A stretch of 39,845 bases of DNA from Gemmatimonas sp. (GCF_021298855.1 NZ_JAJTHI010000059.1:1-39845); one strand, 5' to 3'; shown: positions 8,076-17,313, counted from the first letter of the stretch. Numbers and translations are program-made. The notes: generated by a model from the letters alone, not told the origin.

Positions 8076-8579
8076 TTACATGGCCTTCTTGAGGGCGGCC
8101 TCGATGTTCTGCGTGCCACCGACGCCGGTGTAGACGATCTTGCCGGTCTTGTCGGCGACCACGATGTAACTGGTGGCGGGGACATCGTAGGCGCCGCTCA
8201 CGGTGCCTTTGCGGTCGTAGAGGATGTCGCCGGGCATCTTGTTGGCGGCCTGCCACGCCTTCACGCGTTCGACGGATTGGTTGACCGACACGGCAACGGT
8301 CACGAAGCGCACGGCCTTGCCGTGCTTGGCGTGGGCCGCGCGCAGGGCGGGTTCGAGCTGCTTGCAGTTGGGGCACCAGGTGGCCCAGAACTCGATGAGC
8401 GTGGGCTGCTGCTTGCCGAGGTAGGCCGAGAGGTCGACCGTCTGACCGGCGAGCGTTTCGAGGGGGCCACCGGGGGCTTGTTCACCGAGGGCGATGCCGA
8501 GGTCCTGCGCGGCGGCGGGGGCTGTGGCGATGGCGACGATCGCCATGGCGCGGCGTGCCGACTTGAACAGATCCGTCAT
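8076..8579 (-). CDS. TlpA-like thioredoxin-fold protein, exported
   Basis: A 167-residue thiol-disulfide protein. Residues 8-24 form a signal peptide ending PAAAQ. The redox motif is FWATWCPNCK (C69-x-x-C72) in a TlpA/AhpC-type thioredoxin fold, and PATSYIVVADKTGKIVYTGVGG contains the cis-proline region. It lies 89 bp downstream of a CcdA-type gene on the same strand. Together they match the split electron-relay arrangement, in which CcdA passes reductant across the membrane to a periplasmic thioredoxin used for cytochrome c or disulfide reduction. No cytochrome genes are in view, so the final acceptor is unknown. Confidence 0.92.
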   Translation of the reverse strand: MTDLFKSARRAMAIVAIATAPAAAQDLGIALGEQAPGGPLETLAGQTVDLSAYLGKQQPTLIEFWATWCPNCKQLEPALRAAHAKHGKAVRFVTVAVSVNQSVERVKAWQAANKMPGDILYDRKGTVSGAYDVPATSYIVVADKTGKIVYTGVGGTQNIEAALKKAM

Positions 8580-8588
8580 GGGTGGTGA

Positions 8589-8653
8589 GTTCGGGTAGCG
8601 GGTTCCGGGTGAGTCGGACTCGAAACCCCAAACCCGAACCCAGAACCCGGAAC
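8589..8653. repeat. Paired inverted repeats between the ccdA-like and tlpA-like genes
   Basis: GTTCGGGT (8589-8596) pairs with ACCCGAAC (8632-8639), and GTTCCGGGT (8602-8610) with ACCCGGAAC (8645-8653). The arms interleave, so they could form alternative hairpins or a pseudoknot-like fold in the leftward transcript. There is no T-tract. Confidence 0.55.
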
Positions 8654-8668
8654 TGATCGGTTGTGCCT

Positions 8669-9406
8669 TCAGAAGTAGACCTGCCCCATCTTCACCAGAT
8701 AGTACTCGGCCATGGCGATCATGACGAAGGCGAACCCCTTCTTCACCGTCAGCATCCACGCACCAGCGCGAGGGAGTCGCGACAGTGTCCCGGCAGATAC
8801 CCCCACCAGAACGAGGAGGGTGCACATGCCCAAGGAGAAGGTGAAGAGGTAGGTGAAGCCGAGGAGGGCCGATTTGGTGGTGGAGACCCAGGTGAGGACG
8901 GCGGCCATGACTGGGGCGGAGCAGGGGGCGGCGACCAGCCCGGAGGCGGCGCCCATGACGAATGCTCCGGCCGTGCGGCCGCCGGTGCCGGCGTTGGCCG
9001 CGCGCTGCATGATGGCGTTGGGGATGCGGACCGGCAGTACATCGAGCATGGCCAGCCCGGCGATCATGAGCAGGTTGGCCATGGTGAAGTAGGCCCACGG
9101 ATTGGCCGACACCGTGCCGAACATGGTACCGGTGAGGCCTGCGAGCAGGCCGAGGCCGGCGTATACGCTGGCCAGACCAATCACGTACACCAGCGACAGG
9201 CCGACCGGTCGCCACCTTGACACCGTGGTGGCTCCTGCCTGCTCCGATGACGACTGGCCACCAACGATCGCGGCCGTGATCGGAATCATCGGATACACGC
9301 AGGGGGTGAGGCTCGTCAGGACCCCCGCGCCGAAGAGGAGCGGGAGTGCGGCGGCCGGGTTGCCGGACAGCTGGGCCGAAACGTCGGCGATCTGGAGGAG
9401 TGCCAT
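8669..9406 (-). CDS. ccdA: CcdA/DsbD-type transmembrane thiol-electron transporter
   Basis: A 245-residue polytopic membrane protein that moves reducing equivalents from cytoplasmic thioredoxin to the periplasm. TSLTPCVYPMIP carries the first redox cysteine (C36) and GLVAAPCSAPVM the second (C162), each at a helix start as in CcdA/DsbD. Six or more hydrophobic segments are visible. The ATG at 9406 follows TATGGT by 5 nt. Its partner is the TlpA-like protein downstream. The 46-bp gap to the upstream HD-GYP-type gene contains a GGGAAC...GTTCCC inverted repeat. Confidence 0.92.
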   Translation of the reverse strand: MALLQIADVSAQLSGNPAAALPLLFGAGVLTSLTPCVYPMIPITAAIVGGQSSSEQAGATTVSRWRPVGLSLVYVIGLASVYAGLGLLAGLTGTMFGTVSANPWAYFTMANLLMIAGLAMLDVLPVRIPNAIMQRAANAGTGGRTAGAFVMGAASGLVAAPCSAPVMAAVLTWVSTTKSALLGFTYLFTFSLGMCTLLVLVGVSAGTLSRLPRAGAWMLTVKKGFAFVMIAMAEYYLVKMGQVYF

Positions 9407-9411
9407 CGACG

Positions 9412-9417
9412 ACCATA
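9412..9417 (-). promoter_or_regulatory. Candidate -10 element of a leaderless transcript (ccdA-like gene)
   Basis: TATGGT on the reverse strand ends 5 nt before the ATG at 9406, the same hexamer and spacing as at the vapB start. No ribosome site lies between. Confidence 0.4.
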
Positions 9418-9452
9418 CGGGGGGAACCGGGCGAGCGTTCCCGGACCCTCCG

Positions 9453-10724
9453 TCAGCGCGATCGGGGCGACCGTGTCCGGTACTGGTCCAGCAGGTCGAA
9501 GAACGCGAGCAGCAGGTCCGCGTCGATCTCGCGGCCGGCCCGCAGTCGCATGTGGTGTAGCGCCCGCACCCGCGGCCACGCGGCCCGGTACGGCCGGTCG
9601 GTGCTGAGGGCGTCGTAGATGTCGCACACCTGCACCAGCCGCGACACGTAGTGCGGTTGGCGGGGGAAGGTGTACTTGGGGTAGCCCCCCTGCCCGTTGG
9701 CCCCGATGTGGTGTTCGTACGCCACGATCGCGGCCAGCCCATAGCCGGCGCCGCGCTCGCCCAACAGGCGCGCCCCCTCGAGGGAATGGGTGTTCAGCAG
9801 GGCCCGGTCGGCCGCCGTGAGCGCCTCCGTCTTGTTCAGCAGGCTGTCGGGGAGGCGGACCTTGCCGATATCGTGCAGCAGCGCGGCCACCCCGATGGCC
9901 CGCACGTCGCGCGCCCCGAAGGCGAGCTGCTCCGCGAGCCCCATGGCGAGCATCGCCACGTTGCAGGAGTGCACGGTGGTGTACTGGTCGGTGCTCTTGA
10001 GCTCGATGAGCGGCAGGAACGACCCGTGGTCGGCCCGCATGGCGAGCGACAGCCCGCGCACGATCGTTTCCGCCTCGCCTACCGGCAGGCGATTCGTCTC
10101 CGCCGTCTGCGCCTCCACCCACGCCAGCGCGTCGAGTTCGTCGCGCACGTCCTCGGGGGAGAGCAGGGTGTGCGCCGCCTCGATCGCCACCGGCAGGGCG
10201 CCGATCTCGGCGGGCAGCGGCACCGTCGCCTCTCCCATGGCCGGCGTCGACACGGTGCGCGACTCGCTGCCGGCCAGCCCCACGGGGCCGAACCGGATGC
10301 TGCCGACGAGTTGCGGATGCGCGAGGGGGGGGCAGCCCGTCCCGACCGCGGCGTGCAACGCCGTCAGCAACTCCACGAACTCCGATTCAGCGAGGGTGGC
10401 GCTCCCGAATTCCACGCGCTGGACGCCGCCCGCGGCGAGCCGTGCTCCCCAGTCCCACTCCCGGAACTCGTGCAGCACCAGTCGATCCACGATCACGTCG
10501 CCGCCGACGAAGGTGAGGCGGAGGGGGGTCACGCGCGCCAGGAGCTCCCGCAGCTTGGCCAGCGCCCGGTCGTGCGCCGCACTCCGCGCGGGGTGACCGG
10601 CGCCGTAGAGTGTCATGGCGGCGAGCGCCTGGCCCAGCGTGTGGAGGAACGCGCCCGCGATGACCGGCACCGGGGCGGGGGCCATGCGGGTGGGCATGCC
10701 GGTCGGCGTCGCCGGCGCGCTCAT
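9453..10724 (-). CDS. HD-GYP-type phosphohydrolase with an N-terminal YG-x-x-HP domain
   Basis: A 423-residue cytoplasmic protein. Residues about 23-125 form a domain containing LYGAGHP (39-45) that resembles the N-terminus of the upstream gene product. The C-terminal half is an HD domain: VHSCNVAMLA (H252), LLHDIGKVRLPDSLL (H284, D285), HHIGANGQGGYP (338-349), a variant of the HD-GYP motif, and CDIYDALSTDRPYR. HD-GYP enzymes cleave cyclic di-GMP; activity here is plausible given the intact HD pair but not certain. Its ATG overlaps the TGA of the upstream gene (ATGA, 10721-10724), so the two are translationally coupled. Confidence 0.85.
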   Translation of the reverse strand: MSAPATPTGMPTRMAPAPVPVIAGAFLHTLGQALAAMTLYGAGHPARSAAHDRALAKLRELLARVTPLRLTFVGGDVIVDRLVLHEFREWDWGARLAAGGVQRVEFGSATLAESEFVELLTALHAAVGTGCPPLAHPQLVGSIRFGPVGLAGSESRTVSTPAMGEATVPLPAEIGALPVAIEAAHTLLSPEDVRDELDALAWVEAQTAETNRLPVGEAETIVRGLSLAMRADHGSFLPLIELKSTDQYTTVHSCNVAMLAMGLAEQLAFGARDVRAIGVAALLHDIGKVRLPDSLLNKTEALTAADRALLNTHSLEGARLLGERGAGYGLAAIVAYEHHIGANGQGGYPKYTFPRQPHYVSRLVQVCDIYDALSTDRPYRAAWPRVRALHHMRLRAGREIDADLLLAFFDLLDQYRTRSPRSR

Positions 10725-12886
10725 CGGGCCACCGCCGCGGCGGATGCCGAACTGCTGCCACTCAGCACCCCGGCCCGCCTGGCCAGCACGAGGATGGGGG
10801 CCACCTCGCCGTGCTCGCCGAAGTGCAGCGCCAACTGCAGCAGCGCCGTGCGCACGAGCGGGGTCACGGGGGCCAGCCGACGGCTCTTCAACAGGCCGCG
10901 GCGGGTCGCGTGCTCCACCAGCCACTCCCGCACCTCCGCGTGCCGCGACCGGGCGGCAGCGCGCACCGCCTTCTCGCGCGTGGTCAGGTCGATGGGCTCC
11001 TGATCGGCGATGGCCAGCAGCCGGGAGACGACCTCCCGCTGCGGGATCGCCTCCCCCAGAGCCAGCATGACCTCGATCGCGGCAAGGCGCACCTCGGCGT
11101 TGGCGTCGTCGAGCGCCCGGCGCAGCGCGGCCGGACGCACGTCCGGGTACAGCACCAGCACCCGGACTGCCTCCCGCCGCACGGGCGGCTGCTCGTGCGT
11201 CTGGAAGAGGAGCAGCGGACCCGGCGGCGCCTCCGTCGCGAGCGCTGCGGGGGCGAGGTCGACGCATACGTCCCGCAGCAGGCCCAGCAGGTTGCGCACC
11301 AGGTACCACGGCGCGGGCTGGGTGAGGCGCTGGTGCAGCATGGGCACGATGGCCGGTCCCGCCCGCTGCAGCCGGTCGTAGATGAGCCGCCGACCGGTGC
11401 GCGACTCGCATCGTTCGAGGGGCTCGATGAGCAACGGCGCCGACTCGTCCGGCAACCCGTCGAGGAGCTGCTTCGCCTCGGCGGCGTCGAAGGGGGTGCC
11501 GAGCAGCGCCTTGGCAATGGCCTGCGGGGTCACGGTGAGCCCGCGCAACCGGTCGCGCGTGGCCTGACTGGCCGCGAGTTCGGCCCACGCGAGCACCTGC
11601 GGGCCCAAGCCGTGGTCGGCGAGATGACGCACCGCCGGGACGGTATCGTGGGACACGACATCGATCTCGCAGGCCATCTGGACCAGGCGTACGGCTTCGT
11701 GGCTGATGGGGTCGAGCTGCACCGTCTGCCCGTCCGATGTCGGGTGCAGGTCGTTGGCGCTCCAGTGGGCGAGCGTGTCGAGCAGCTGATGATGCTCCAT
11801 CGGATTGGGCTCGATCACTTCCCACCCCTGGATGAGTTCCAGCACCGTCTCACGCACGGCGTGGTCGGCGGCGTCCCGCGATCGGCTCGACCGGTGCGCG
11901 GTCATCTTGGTGATGATGCGCAGCATATGCGGAGAGAGTTCGCGGCCGCTGGTCTGGGCGGAGAGGTTCAGCCACCGGATGACTGCCGGGGCGGGGAGGA
12001 TCTCCACCAGGGCGGACAGAAAGCGGGTGACCGCGTTGTCGGAGGCCGACGCCAGCAGGGCCGACAGGGCCTCGTCGTCGACGCCGGCGAACAGCGCGTC
12101 GAGCTGGGCGCCCACCGTGTCGCGGAGCGTCCGCGGCGCGGTGGCGATGCGGTTCGCGAGATCACTGAGGGCCGCGAAGGCGGCCCAGGCGGCCCTCGGG
12201 TCGGACGCGGCAATGGCGAGGGCGTCCGCGAGGGTGAGGCCCGACGTCGCCGACGCAGCCAGCGGGTCGTGGCTCCCCGACGGCACGTCACCCACTGCCG
12301 CAGCGGGGAGCGCGGCCGCCTCGGACCTGGGGCTCAGTCCCTCGAGCGTGCGCGTGGCCAGCGTGTGCCAGAGCTGTTCGCCCTCGGCGCGCAGCGTCGC
12401 CTCGTCGGCCAGCCCGAGCTGCTCGAAGTCGATGCGGCCGATGACGATCCCCTGCAGGTCGGGGAACGGCGCCGCGTCGTCCACCTCCGTCTGCCGGCGG
12501 GCGAGCAGCGCCACCAGGGCGCTGAGTGCACCGAGGGTGAGCCCGCGCTCGACCCGGATCGCGCCAATGCCCATGCCGTGCAAGCGGGCGGCGAGATCAC
12601 GCACGACCGCCGTGTTCCCCGACATCACCTCGCCATTCACGAGGAGGTCGCGGTTGGCGACGGCGAGCGTGAGGCTGGCGTGGGCCTCGATGTGCCGGAC
12701 GAAGACCTCGCTCAGTGCCTCGTCGGCCTGCACGACCATGGGATGCGTGTTCCCGTAGGACCGCCGCCGCGCGATGGCGAGCGCCAGGCCGGAGAGCAGG
12801 GGAAGGACGGCGGAGGATGCAGACGACACGGCGGCGCAGGGAGACGACGAGGGGAGCGGAGCGAGGTGGCCTCGGGTCACCGGCAC
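10721..12886 (-). CDS. HEAT-like repeat protein with an N-terminal YG-x-x-HP domain
   Basis: A 721-residue alanine- and leucine-rich protein, no catalytic motif recognised. Residues about 28-130 (SYGNTHP at 43-49, then DEALSEV, LLVNGEV, DLAARL, AIRVERG) align with the N-terminus of the coupled HD-GYP-type protein. The C-terminal third has repeated helical pairs of HEAT type, such as PVRREAVRVLVLYPDVRPAALRRALDDANAEVRLAAIEVMLAL (described by position: about residues 575-620). It starts with GTG at 12886. The coupling to an HD domain protein suggests a scaffold or regulator of that enzyme (inference). A weaker reading is an internally deleted helical signalling protein with no partner. Confidence 0.75.
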   Translation of the reverse strand: MPVTRGHLAPLPSSSPCAAVSSASSAVLPLLSGLALAIARRRSYGNTHPMVVQADEALSEVFVRHIEAHASLTLAVANRDLLVNGEVMSGNTAVVRDLAARLHGMGIGAIRVERGLTLGALSALVALLARRQTEVDDAAPFPDLQGIVIGRIDFEQLGLADEATLRAEGEQLWHTLATRTLEGLSPRSEAAALPAAAVGDVPSGSHDPLAASATSGLTLADALAIAASDPRAAWAAFAALSDLANRIATAPRTLRDTVGAQLDALFAGVDDEALSALLASASDNAVTRFLSALVEILPAPAVIRWLNLSAQTSGRELSPHMLRIITKMTAHRSSRSRDAADHAVRETVLELIQGWEVIEPNPMEHHQLLDTLAHWSANDLHPTSDGQTVQLDPISHEAVRLVQMACEIDVVSHDTVPAVRHLADHGLGPQVLAWAELAASQATRDRLRGLTVTPQAIAKALLGTPFDAAEAKQLLDGLPDESAPLLIEPLERCESRTGRRLIYDRLQRAGPAIVPMLHQRLTQPAPWYLVRNLLGLLRDVCVDLAPAALATEAPPGPLLLFQTHEQPPVRREAVRVLVLYPDVRPAALRRALDDANAEVRLAAIEVMLALGEAIPQREVVSRLLAIADQEPIDLTTREKAVRAAARSRHAEVREWLVEHATRRGLLKSRRLAPVTPLVRTALLQLALHFGEHGEVAPILVLARRAGVLSGSSSASAAAVAR

Positions 12887-12963
12887 GGCGGCGGGAGCCC
12901 GGGACTTTATGGCAAGGACGACCGGCCCCGGCGATCATCACAGCCCCGTGCCGCCGGCGCCCC

Positions 12964-13019
12964 GAGCGGCGTCCCCCGAGCGGCGTCCCCCGAGCGGCGT
13001 CCCCCGAGCGGCTTCCGGG
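12964..13019. repeat. 14-bp tandem repeat, four copies
   Basis: GAGCGGCGTCCCCC occurs three times perfectly (12964-12977, 12978-12991, 12992-13005) and once degenerately (13006-13019). It lies in the divergent region between the HEAT-like gene (GTG 12886) and ettA (ATG 13086), where promoters for both would sit. Confidence 0.9.
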
Positions 13020-13085
13020 GCGCCCTAGATTACCGCGGTGCCGTCGCCGCCGTGGCGACCGGCGTTTCCCTCTGTCACGGGTTCC

Positions 13086-14753
<1,668 letters not shown>

Positions 14754-14774
14754 TTGGAGCGCTGAAGGAAAAGG

Positions 14775-14801
14775 CCCGGTCGAGCGAGATGCTCGGCCGG
14801 G
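14775..14801. terminator. Bidirectional terminator hairpin after ettA
   Basis: CCCGGTCGAGC, a 5-nt loop GAGAT, then GCTCGGCCGGG (one G-T pair). On the plus strand GTTTCG follows; on the minus strand CCTTTTCC follows. It sits between converging ettA and the hipA-like remnant. Confidence 0.75.
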
Positions 14802-14808
14802 TTTCGCG

Positions 14809-15290
14809 TCACTGCGCGCGTTTTGCGACCTCGTCGCAACGTGAGGTGAGGAGGGCGATGGTGTCGCGTGCGCAGCCGAGGTCCCGCAGCACGGTGGTCA
14901 CGTCGGCGACCGACAAAAGGGCGAGAGCGGCAACGGGTCCAGACAGAAGGCGTCGTCGTAGAAGAAAACGGGGCGTCCCTCGTGCAGGGCAAGGGTCCCA
15001 ACGACGCGGTCGGGCACGGCGATGCCGTGGCGGTCCATTCCGAACCGGAGCCTGACCAGCACGCGCGCAACGGGCGTCGTGACGCGCGCGCTCGAGATCC
15101 TCCAGCCTCTCGACCGTGACCGCCGGGAAGAGATCGTCGAGGTTCGGCGAGACGCTCAGCGCCACCGCAATGCGCACCAATCGCTCGAACGCGATCTGCC
15201 CGGTGGTCTCGAAGCGACGGAGTGTGTCGACCGAGACGCCGGCCCGCTCCGCCAAGACGTTACGCGTCAGCCCGACGCTACCGCGCCAGC
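14809..15290 (-). pseudogene. Decayed HTH/HipA-type toxin-antitoxin remnant
   Basis: Pieces of a HipB/HipA-like module in shifting frames. Reading leftward from about 15290, a truncated helix-turn-helix (GLTRNVLAERAGVSVDTLRR, then IAFERLVRIAVAL and PNLDDLFP) lacks its first helix and any proper start. It is cut against the end of vapC. At about 15085 the frame shifts: the next frame reads VTTPVARVLVRL, then VPDRVVGTLALHEGRPVFFY and DDAFCLDPLPLSPF. That is the HipA N-terminal domain pattern (VGTLAL-G-FxYD-PLSP). It then meets a stop near 14899. The first frame resumes with a plausible C-terminal tail. The kinase core is missing. Family assignment is by motif only. Confidence 0.65.
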
Positions 15291-15679
15291 ATCACATCGG
15301 TCCGCGCGAAGTCGTTTCCCACGCACAGCAGCGGCCAGCCCAGCGAGGCGGACACGGCATACGCGAGGCAGTCGCCGTAGTTGAGCACCGCCGGGGAGCC
15401 CACGCCGCGTCCGAAGCGGCGGTGGGCCTCCCGCGCGAAGGTGGCCTCGCGCGTTGCCAAGGGCACGACGCGCACGTCGAAGCGCTGCAGAAACGCGTCG
15501 AGCGCCAGCTCGCCGCGCCCCCCGTAGCGCGCGCGGAGCACGATGCCGGTCTCCACCAGCGTCGGGGCGCCGATGACCCGGTCGGTCAGCCGATCGAGGG
15601 CGGCCGCGAGCCGCGGCGCCTCGGGTTCATCGGCGATGAGCGCTATGACTGCTGAGCTGTCCAGCACGACTCCGCTCAT
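15278..15679 (-). CDS. vapC: VapC-type PIN-domain ribonuclease toxin
   Basis: A 133-residue PIN domain with its acidic residues intact: [11 protein letters not shown] (D7), TLVETGIVL (E43), [12 protein letters not shown] (D103) and GNDFARTD (D123 or D128). VapC toxins are Mg-dependent endoribonucleases, often cutting tRNA or rRNA, neutralised by the co-expressed antitoxin. Its ATG overlaps the TGA of the upstream antitoxin gene (15676-15679), the usual VapBC layout. Nothing suggests decay, unlike the fragment downstream. Confidence 0.93.
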   Translation of the reverse strand: MSGVVLDSSAVIALIADEPEAPRLAAALDRLTDRVIGAPTLVETGIVLRARYGGRGELALDAFLQRFDVRVVPLATREATFAREAHRRFGRGVGSPAVLNYGDCLAYAVSASLGWPLLCVGNDFARTDVMLAR

Positions 15680-16020
15680 GTGGGCAACCCGATATCGTCG
15701 TAGCCGAGAATCTCATCTGCCGGCCGCGGGTCGAGGACGGGGAGCTCCCGCACGATGGCCTGAATCTCGGCGAGCCGGGACGCGACGGAGGGCAGAGGCG
15801 CCGCGGCAGGCTGGGCCGGCTCGACGCGATAGCGCGGCGATGTCTCGGCGACGCCACGACTGGCCGCTGTGCCCGCGGTCCGCGAGAGCTGCGCCTCAAC
15901 AAACGCATGCAACGCTTCGCGCATGAGTTCCGCAGCAGAACGGTCACCGGCCGCCGCGAGCGCCTGCAGCGTGCGGTAATCCGCCTCGTCGACATAGACC
16001 GTAGTCTTGATGGTCGGCAT
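15676..16020 (-). CDS. vapB: VapB-type ribbon-helix-helix antitoxin
   Basis: A 114-residue protein. The N-terminal [20 protein letters not shown], with [14 protein letters not shown] after it, forms a ribbon-helix-helix DNA-binding fold. The C-terminal part after a proline/alanine linker ([24 protein letters not shown], by position 82-106) would wrap the toxin. It is longer than a typical 75-90-residue VapB because of the linker. It is coupled to vapC by an ATGA overlap. A 14-bp palindrome covers its start codon, so the pair is probably autorepressed. Confidence 0.88.
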   Translation of the reverse strand: MPTIKTTVYVDEADYRTLQALAAAGDRSAAELMREALHAFVEAQLSRTAGTAASRGVAETSPRYRVEPAQPAAAPLPSVASRLAEIQAIVRELPVLDPRPADEILGYDDIGLPT

Positions 16021-16054
16021 ATGGTACCATATATGGCATTAATGAAACTCGCAA
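16018..16054 (-). promoter_or_regulatory. vapBC promoter and palindromic operator over the start codon
   Basis: Read leftward: TTGCGA (-35), a 17-bp spacer, TATGGT (-10, 16031-16026), 5 nt, then the vapB ATG (16020-16018). A perfect palindrome ATATGGTACCATAT spans 16019-16032, so it covers both the -10 and the start codon. A bound VapB-VapC complex would block transcription, and the transcript should be leaderless. Confidence 0.6.
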
Positions 16055-16105
16055 GAGCGGAGGAGGGCCTGTGCCGGCCCGCCGCGCAATGCTTGGGGAA
16101 CCTCC

Positions 16106-16497
16106 ATGACTTCACCGAAGACGAGCACGCTCCCCGAGACCGGCGCCCCGCCGTCCGACCTGCCCGCCGCCGCGCCCAGGCATGTGGACGTGGTCATCGT
16201 GGGCGCGGGGTGGTCCGGCATCAGTGCCTGCAGCACGACCTCGAGCACGACGGCCCTACCCTCCGCTACGCCATCATCGAGGGGCGTGAGCGCATGGGCG
16301 GCACGTGGGACCTGTTCCGCTACCCGGGCGTCCGCTCCGATTCGGACATGTACACGCTGGGCTCCCGCGGGGAGGGGATGCGGGCGCTCGTGCCGCACGT
16401 GCATCTGGACTACGTCGAGGGGGCGGGGCACATGCTGCCGCTCACGGCCCCCGATCGGGTGGCGTCGTTCGTGCGGGGGTGGCGGGTCGGGCAGGTG
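16106..16497 (+). pseudogene. Chimeric remnant: flavin monooxygenase N-terminus joined to an alpha/beta hydrolase C-terminus
   Basis: The ATG at 16106 follows GGGGAA by 5 nt and opens a Baeyer-Villiger-type flavin monooxygenase: [16 protein letters not shown], the FAD-binding loop. A small deletion (about 10 nt at 16222) shifts the frame. The next frame continues [33 protein letters not shown], the family hallmark. Right after this the sequence changes to [31 protein letters not shown], a typical C-terminal end of an alpha/beta hydrolase with its catalytic histidine. The remainder of both enzymes is missing, so a large deletion seems to have fused two once-neighbouring genes. Confidence 0.7.
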
Positions 16498-16572
16498 CGC
16501 TCGCGGATACCGACGCCTGGTGACGGGACACGTCGCCCTTCAAGCCCGAGACCCAAGCGCTCGTGGCCGGTA

Positions 16573-17031
16573 CTACTCCGCGCGCGGATCTTCGCCGAGG
16601 GACTCGAGATCACCGAGATCCTTGAAGCGGCCGGAGCTCCGCTTGTTGCGCACCAGCGACTCGCGTCCGAGAAACGGCACCGGCAACCCGTCCACCTGAT
16701 GCACGAGGCGTCCGGGCCACGCCTCCTCGAACGTCAGCCCTGAGACGCCCGTCAGGATGTCGATGCGGCGTGGCGGGACGCCGATCTGGACGACCATGTC
16801 CGGCGTCTCGAGATCGGCGGGACGAACGCCGAGCGACTCGGTGGGTGCCCCGAAGCGGACCAATGCCCGCACCACACGCGCCACATTCGCCGGCGTGCGG
16901 TCGATCCAGATGTCGATATCGCCCGTGGCCCGAGGAACGCCATGGACGGCCAGCGCGTGTGCCCCAACGACCAGGAACCGGGCCTCCTCCGCGAGCAGGG
17001 CGGCCAGACACTCCAGAAAGTCGGAATTCAC
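16573..17031 (-). CDS. Nucleotidyltransferase-fold protein (AbiEii/DUF6036-like)
   Basis: A 152-residue protein with a minimal nucleotidyltransferase fold: [26 protein letters not shown] holds a GA in place of the usual GS (G23-A24) and the metal-binding D38-x-D40 (both positions in the segment 19-44). [12 protein letters not shown] supplies the third acidic residue. Related proteins occur singly or as toxin/antitoxin parts of AbiE- and MNT-type systems; no HEPN or AbiEi partner is present here. Its ATG overlaps the stop of an upstream 73-residue gene (ATGA, 17028-17031), so the two act as a unit. Function not established. Confidence 0.8.
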   Translation of the reverse strand: MNSDFLECLAALLAEEARFLVVGAHALAVHGVPRATGDIDIWIDRTPANVARVVRALVRFGAPTESLGVRPADLETPDMVVQIGVPPRRIDILTGVSGLTFEEAWPGRLVHQVDGLPVPFLGRESLVRNKRSSGRFKDLGDLESLGEDPRAE

Positions 17032-17249
17032 CGGGCGGTGTCGAACGGACCGGGGCGCAACGCGCGCACCACGACCGGCGCCTCGTGCCGTGGGTACACG
17101 ATCGCGGTGGTGCCGGCGAGCGCAAACGCCTCGTGCGTGAGCGTTTCGACCAGGGCGAGCCGCGACGCCGGCGTGGTGGCCCCGCTCAGGCCGGCGTCGG
17201 GTTGGTCGTGCAGCCGGCGAATGGAAACAGAAGGCGCGCGCTCAGGCAT
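17028..17249 (-). CDS. Small hypothetical protein coupled to the nucleotidyltransferase
   Basis: A 73-residue protein with SRLALVETLTHEAFALAG and YPRHEAPVVVRALRP segments. From memory, small proteins of this pattern precede similar nucleotidyltransferase genes in other genomes, but I cannot name a family. It has no signal peptide or membrane segment. A -10-like TAGCTT ends 6 nt before its ATG, and its stop codon overlaps the next start. The arrangement resembles a toxin-antitoxin pair in layout only. Confidence 0.65.
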   Translation of the reverse strand: MPERAPSVSIRRLHDQPDAGLSGATTPASRLALVETLTHEAFALAGTTAIVYPRHEAPVVVRALRPGPFDTAR

Positions 17250-17255
17250 GCATGA

Positions 17256-17261
17256 AAGCTA
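17256..17261 (-). promoter_or_regulatory. Candidate -10 element of a leaderless transcript (small gene/nucleotidyltransferase pair)
   Basis: TAGCTT on the reverse strand ends 6 nt before the ATG at 17249. Confidence 0.4.
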
Positions 17262-17313
17262 CGCCGTCCGCAGTCGTGTGGGAGGGGCTCGATGTGCCGG
17301 CGGAGGGGCGCCG

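Noticed and set aside
10725-11825. Extending the HD-GYP-type gene upstream to 11825
   Set aside because: The extension reads as low-complexity arginine/alanine sequence and lies within the HEAT-like gene; the ATGA overlap at 10721-10724 gives the natural start.
14809-15255. An intact HTH regulator of 148 residues
   Set aside because: The helix-turn-helix lacks its first helix, and HipA motifs emerge only after a frame change, so a decayed gene explains it better.
16573-17031. Complete AbiE or MNT-HEPN abortive-infection system
   Set aside because: No HEPN or AbiEi gene is adjacent, and the nucleotidyltransferase alone does not establish the system.
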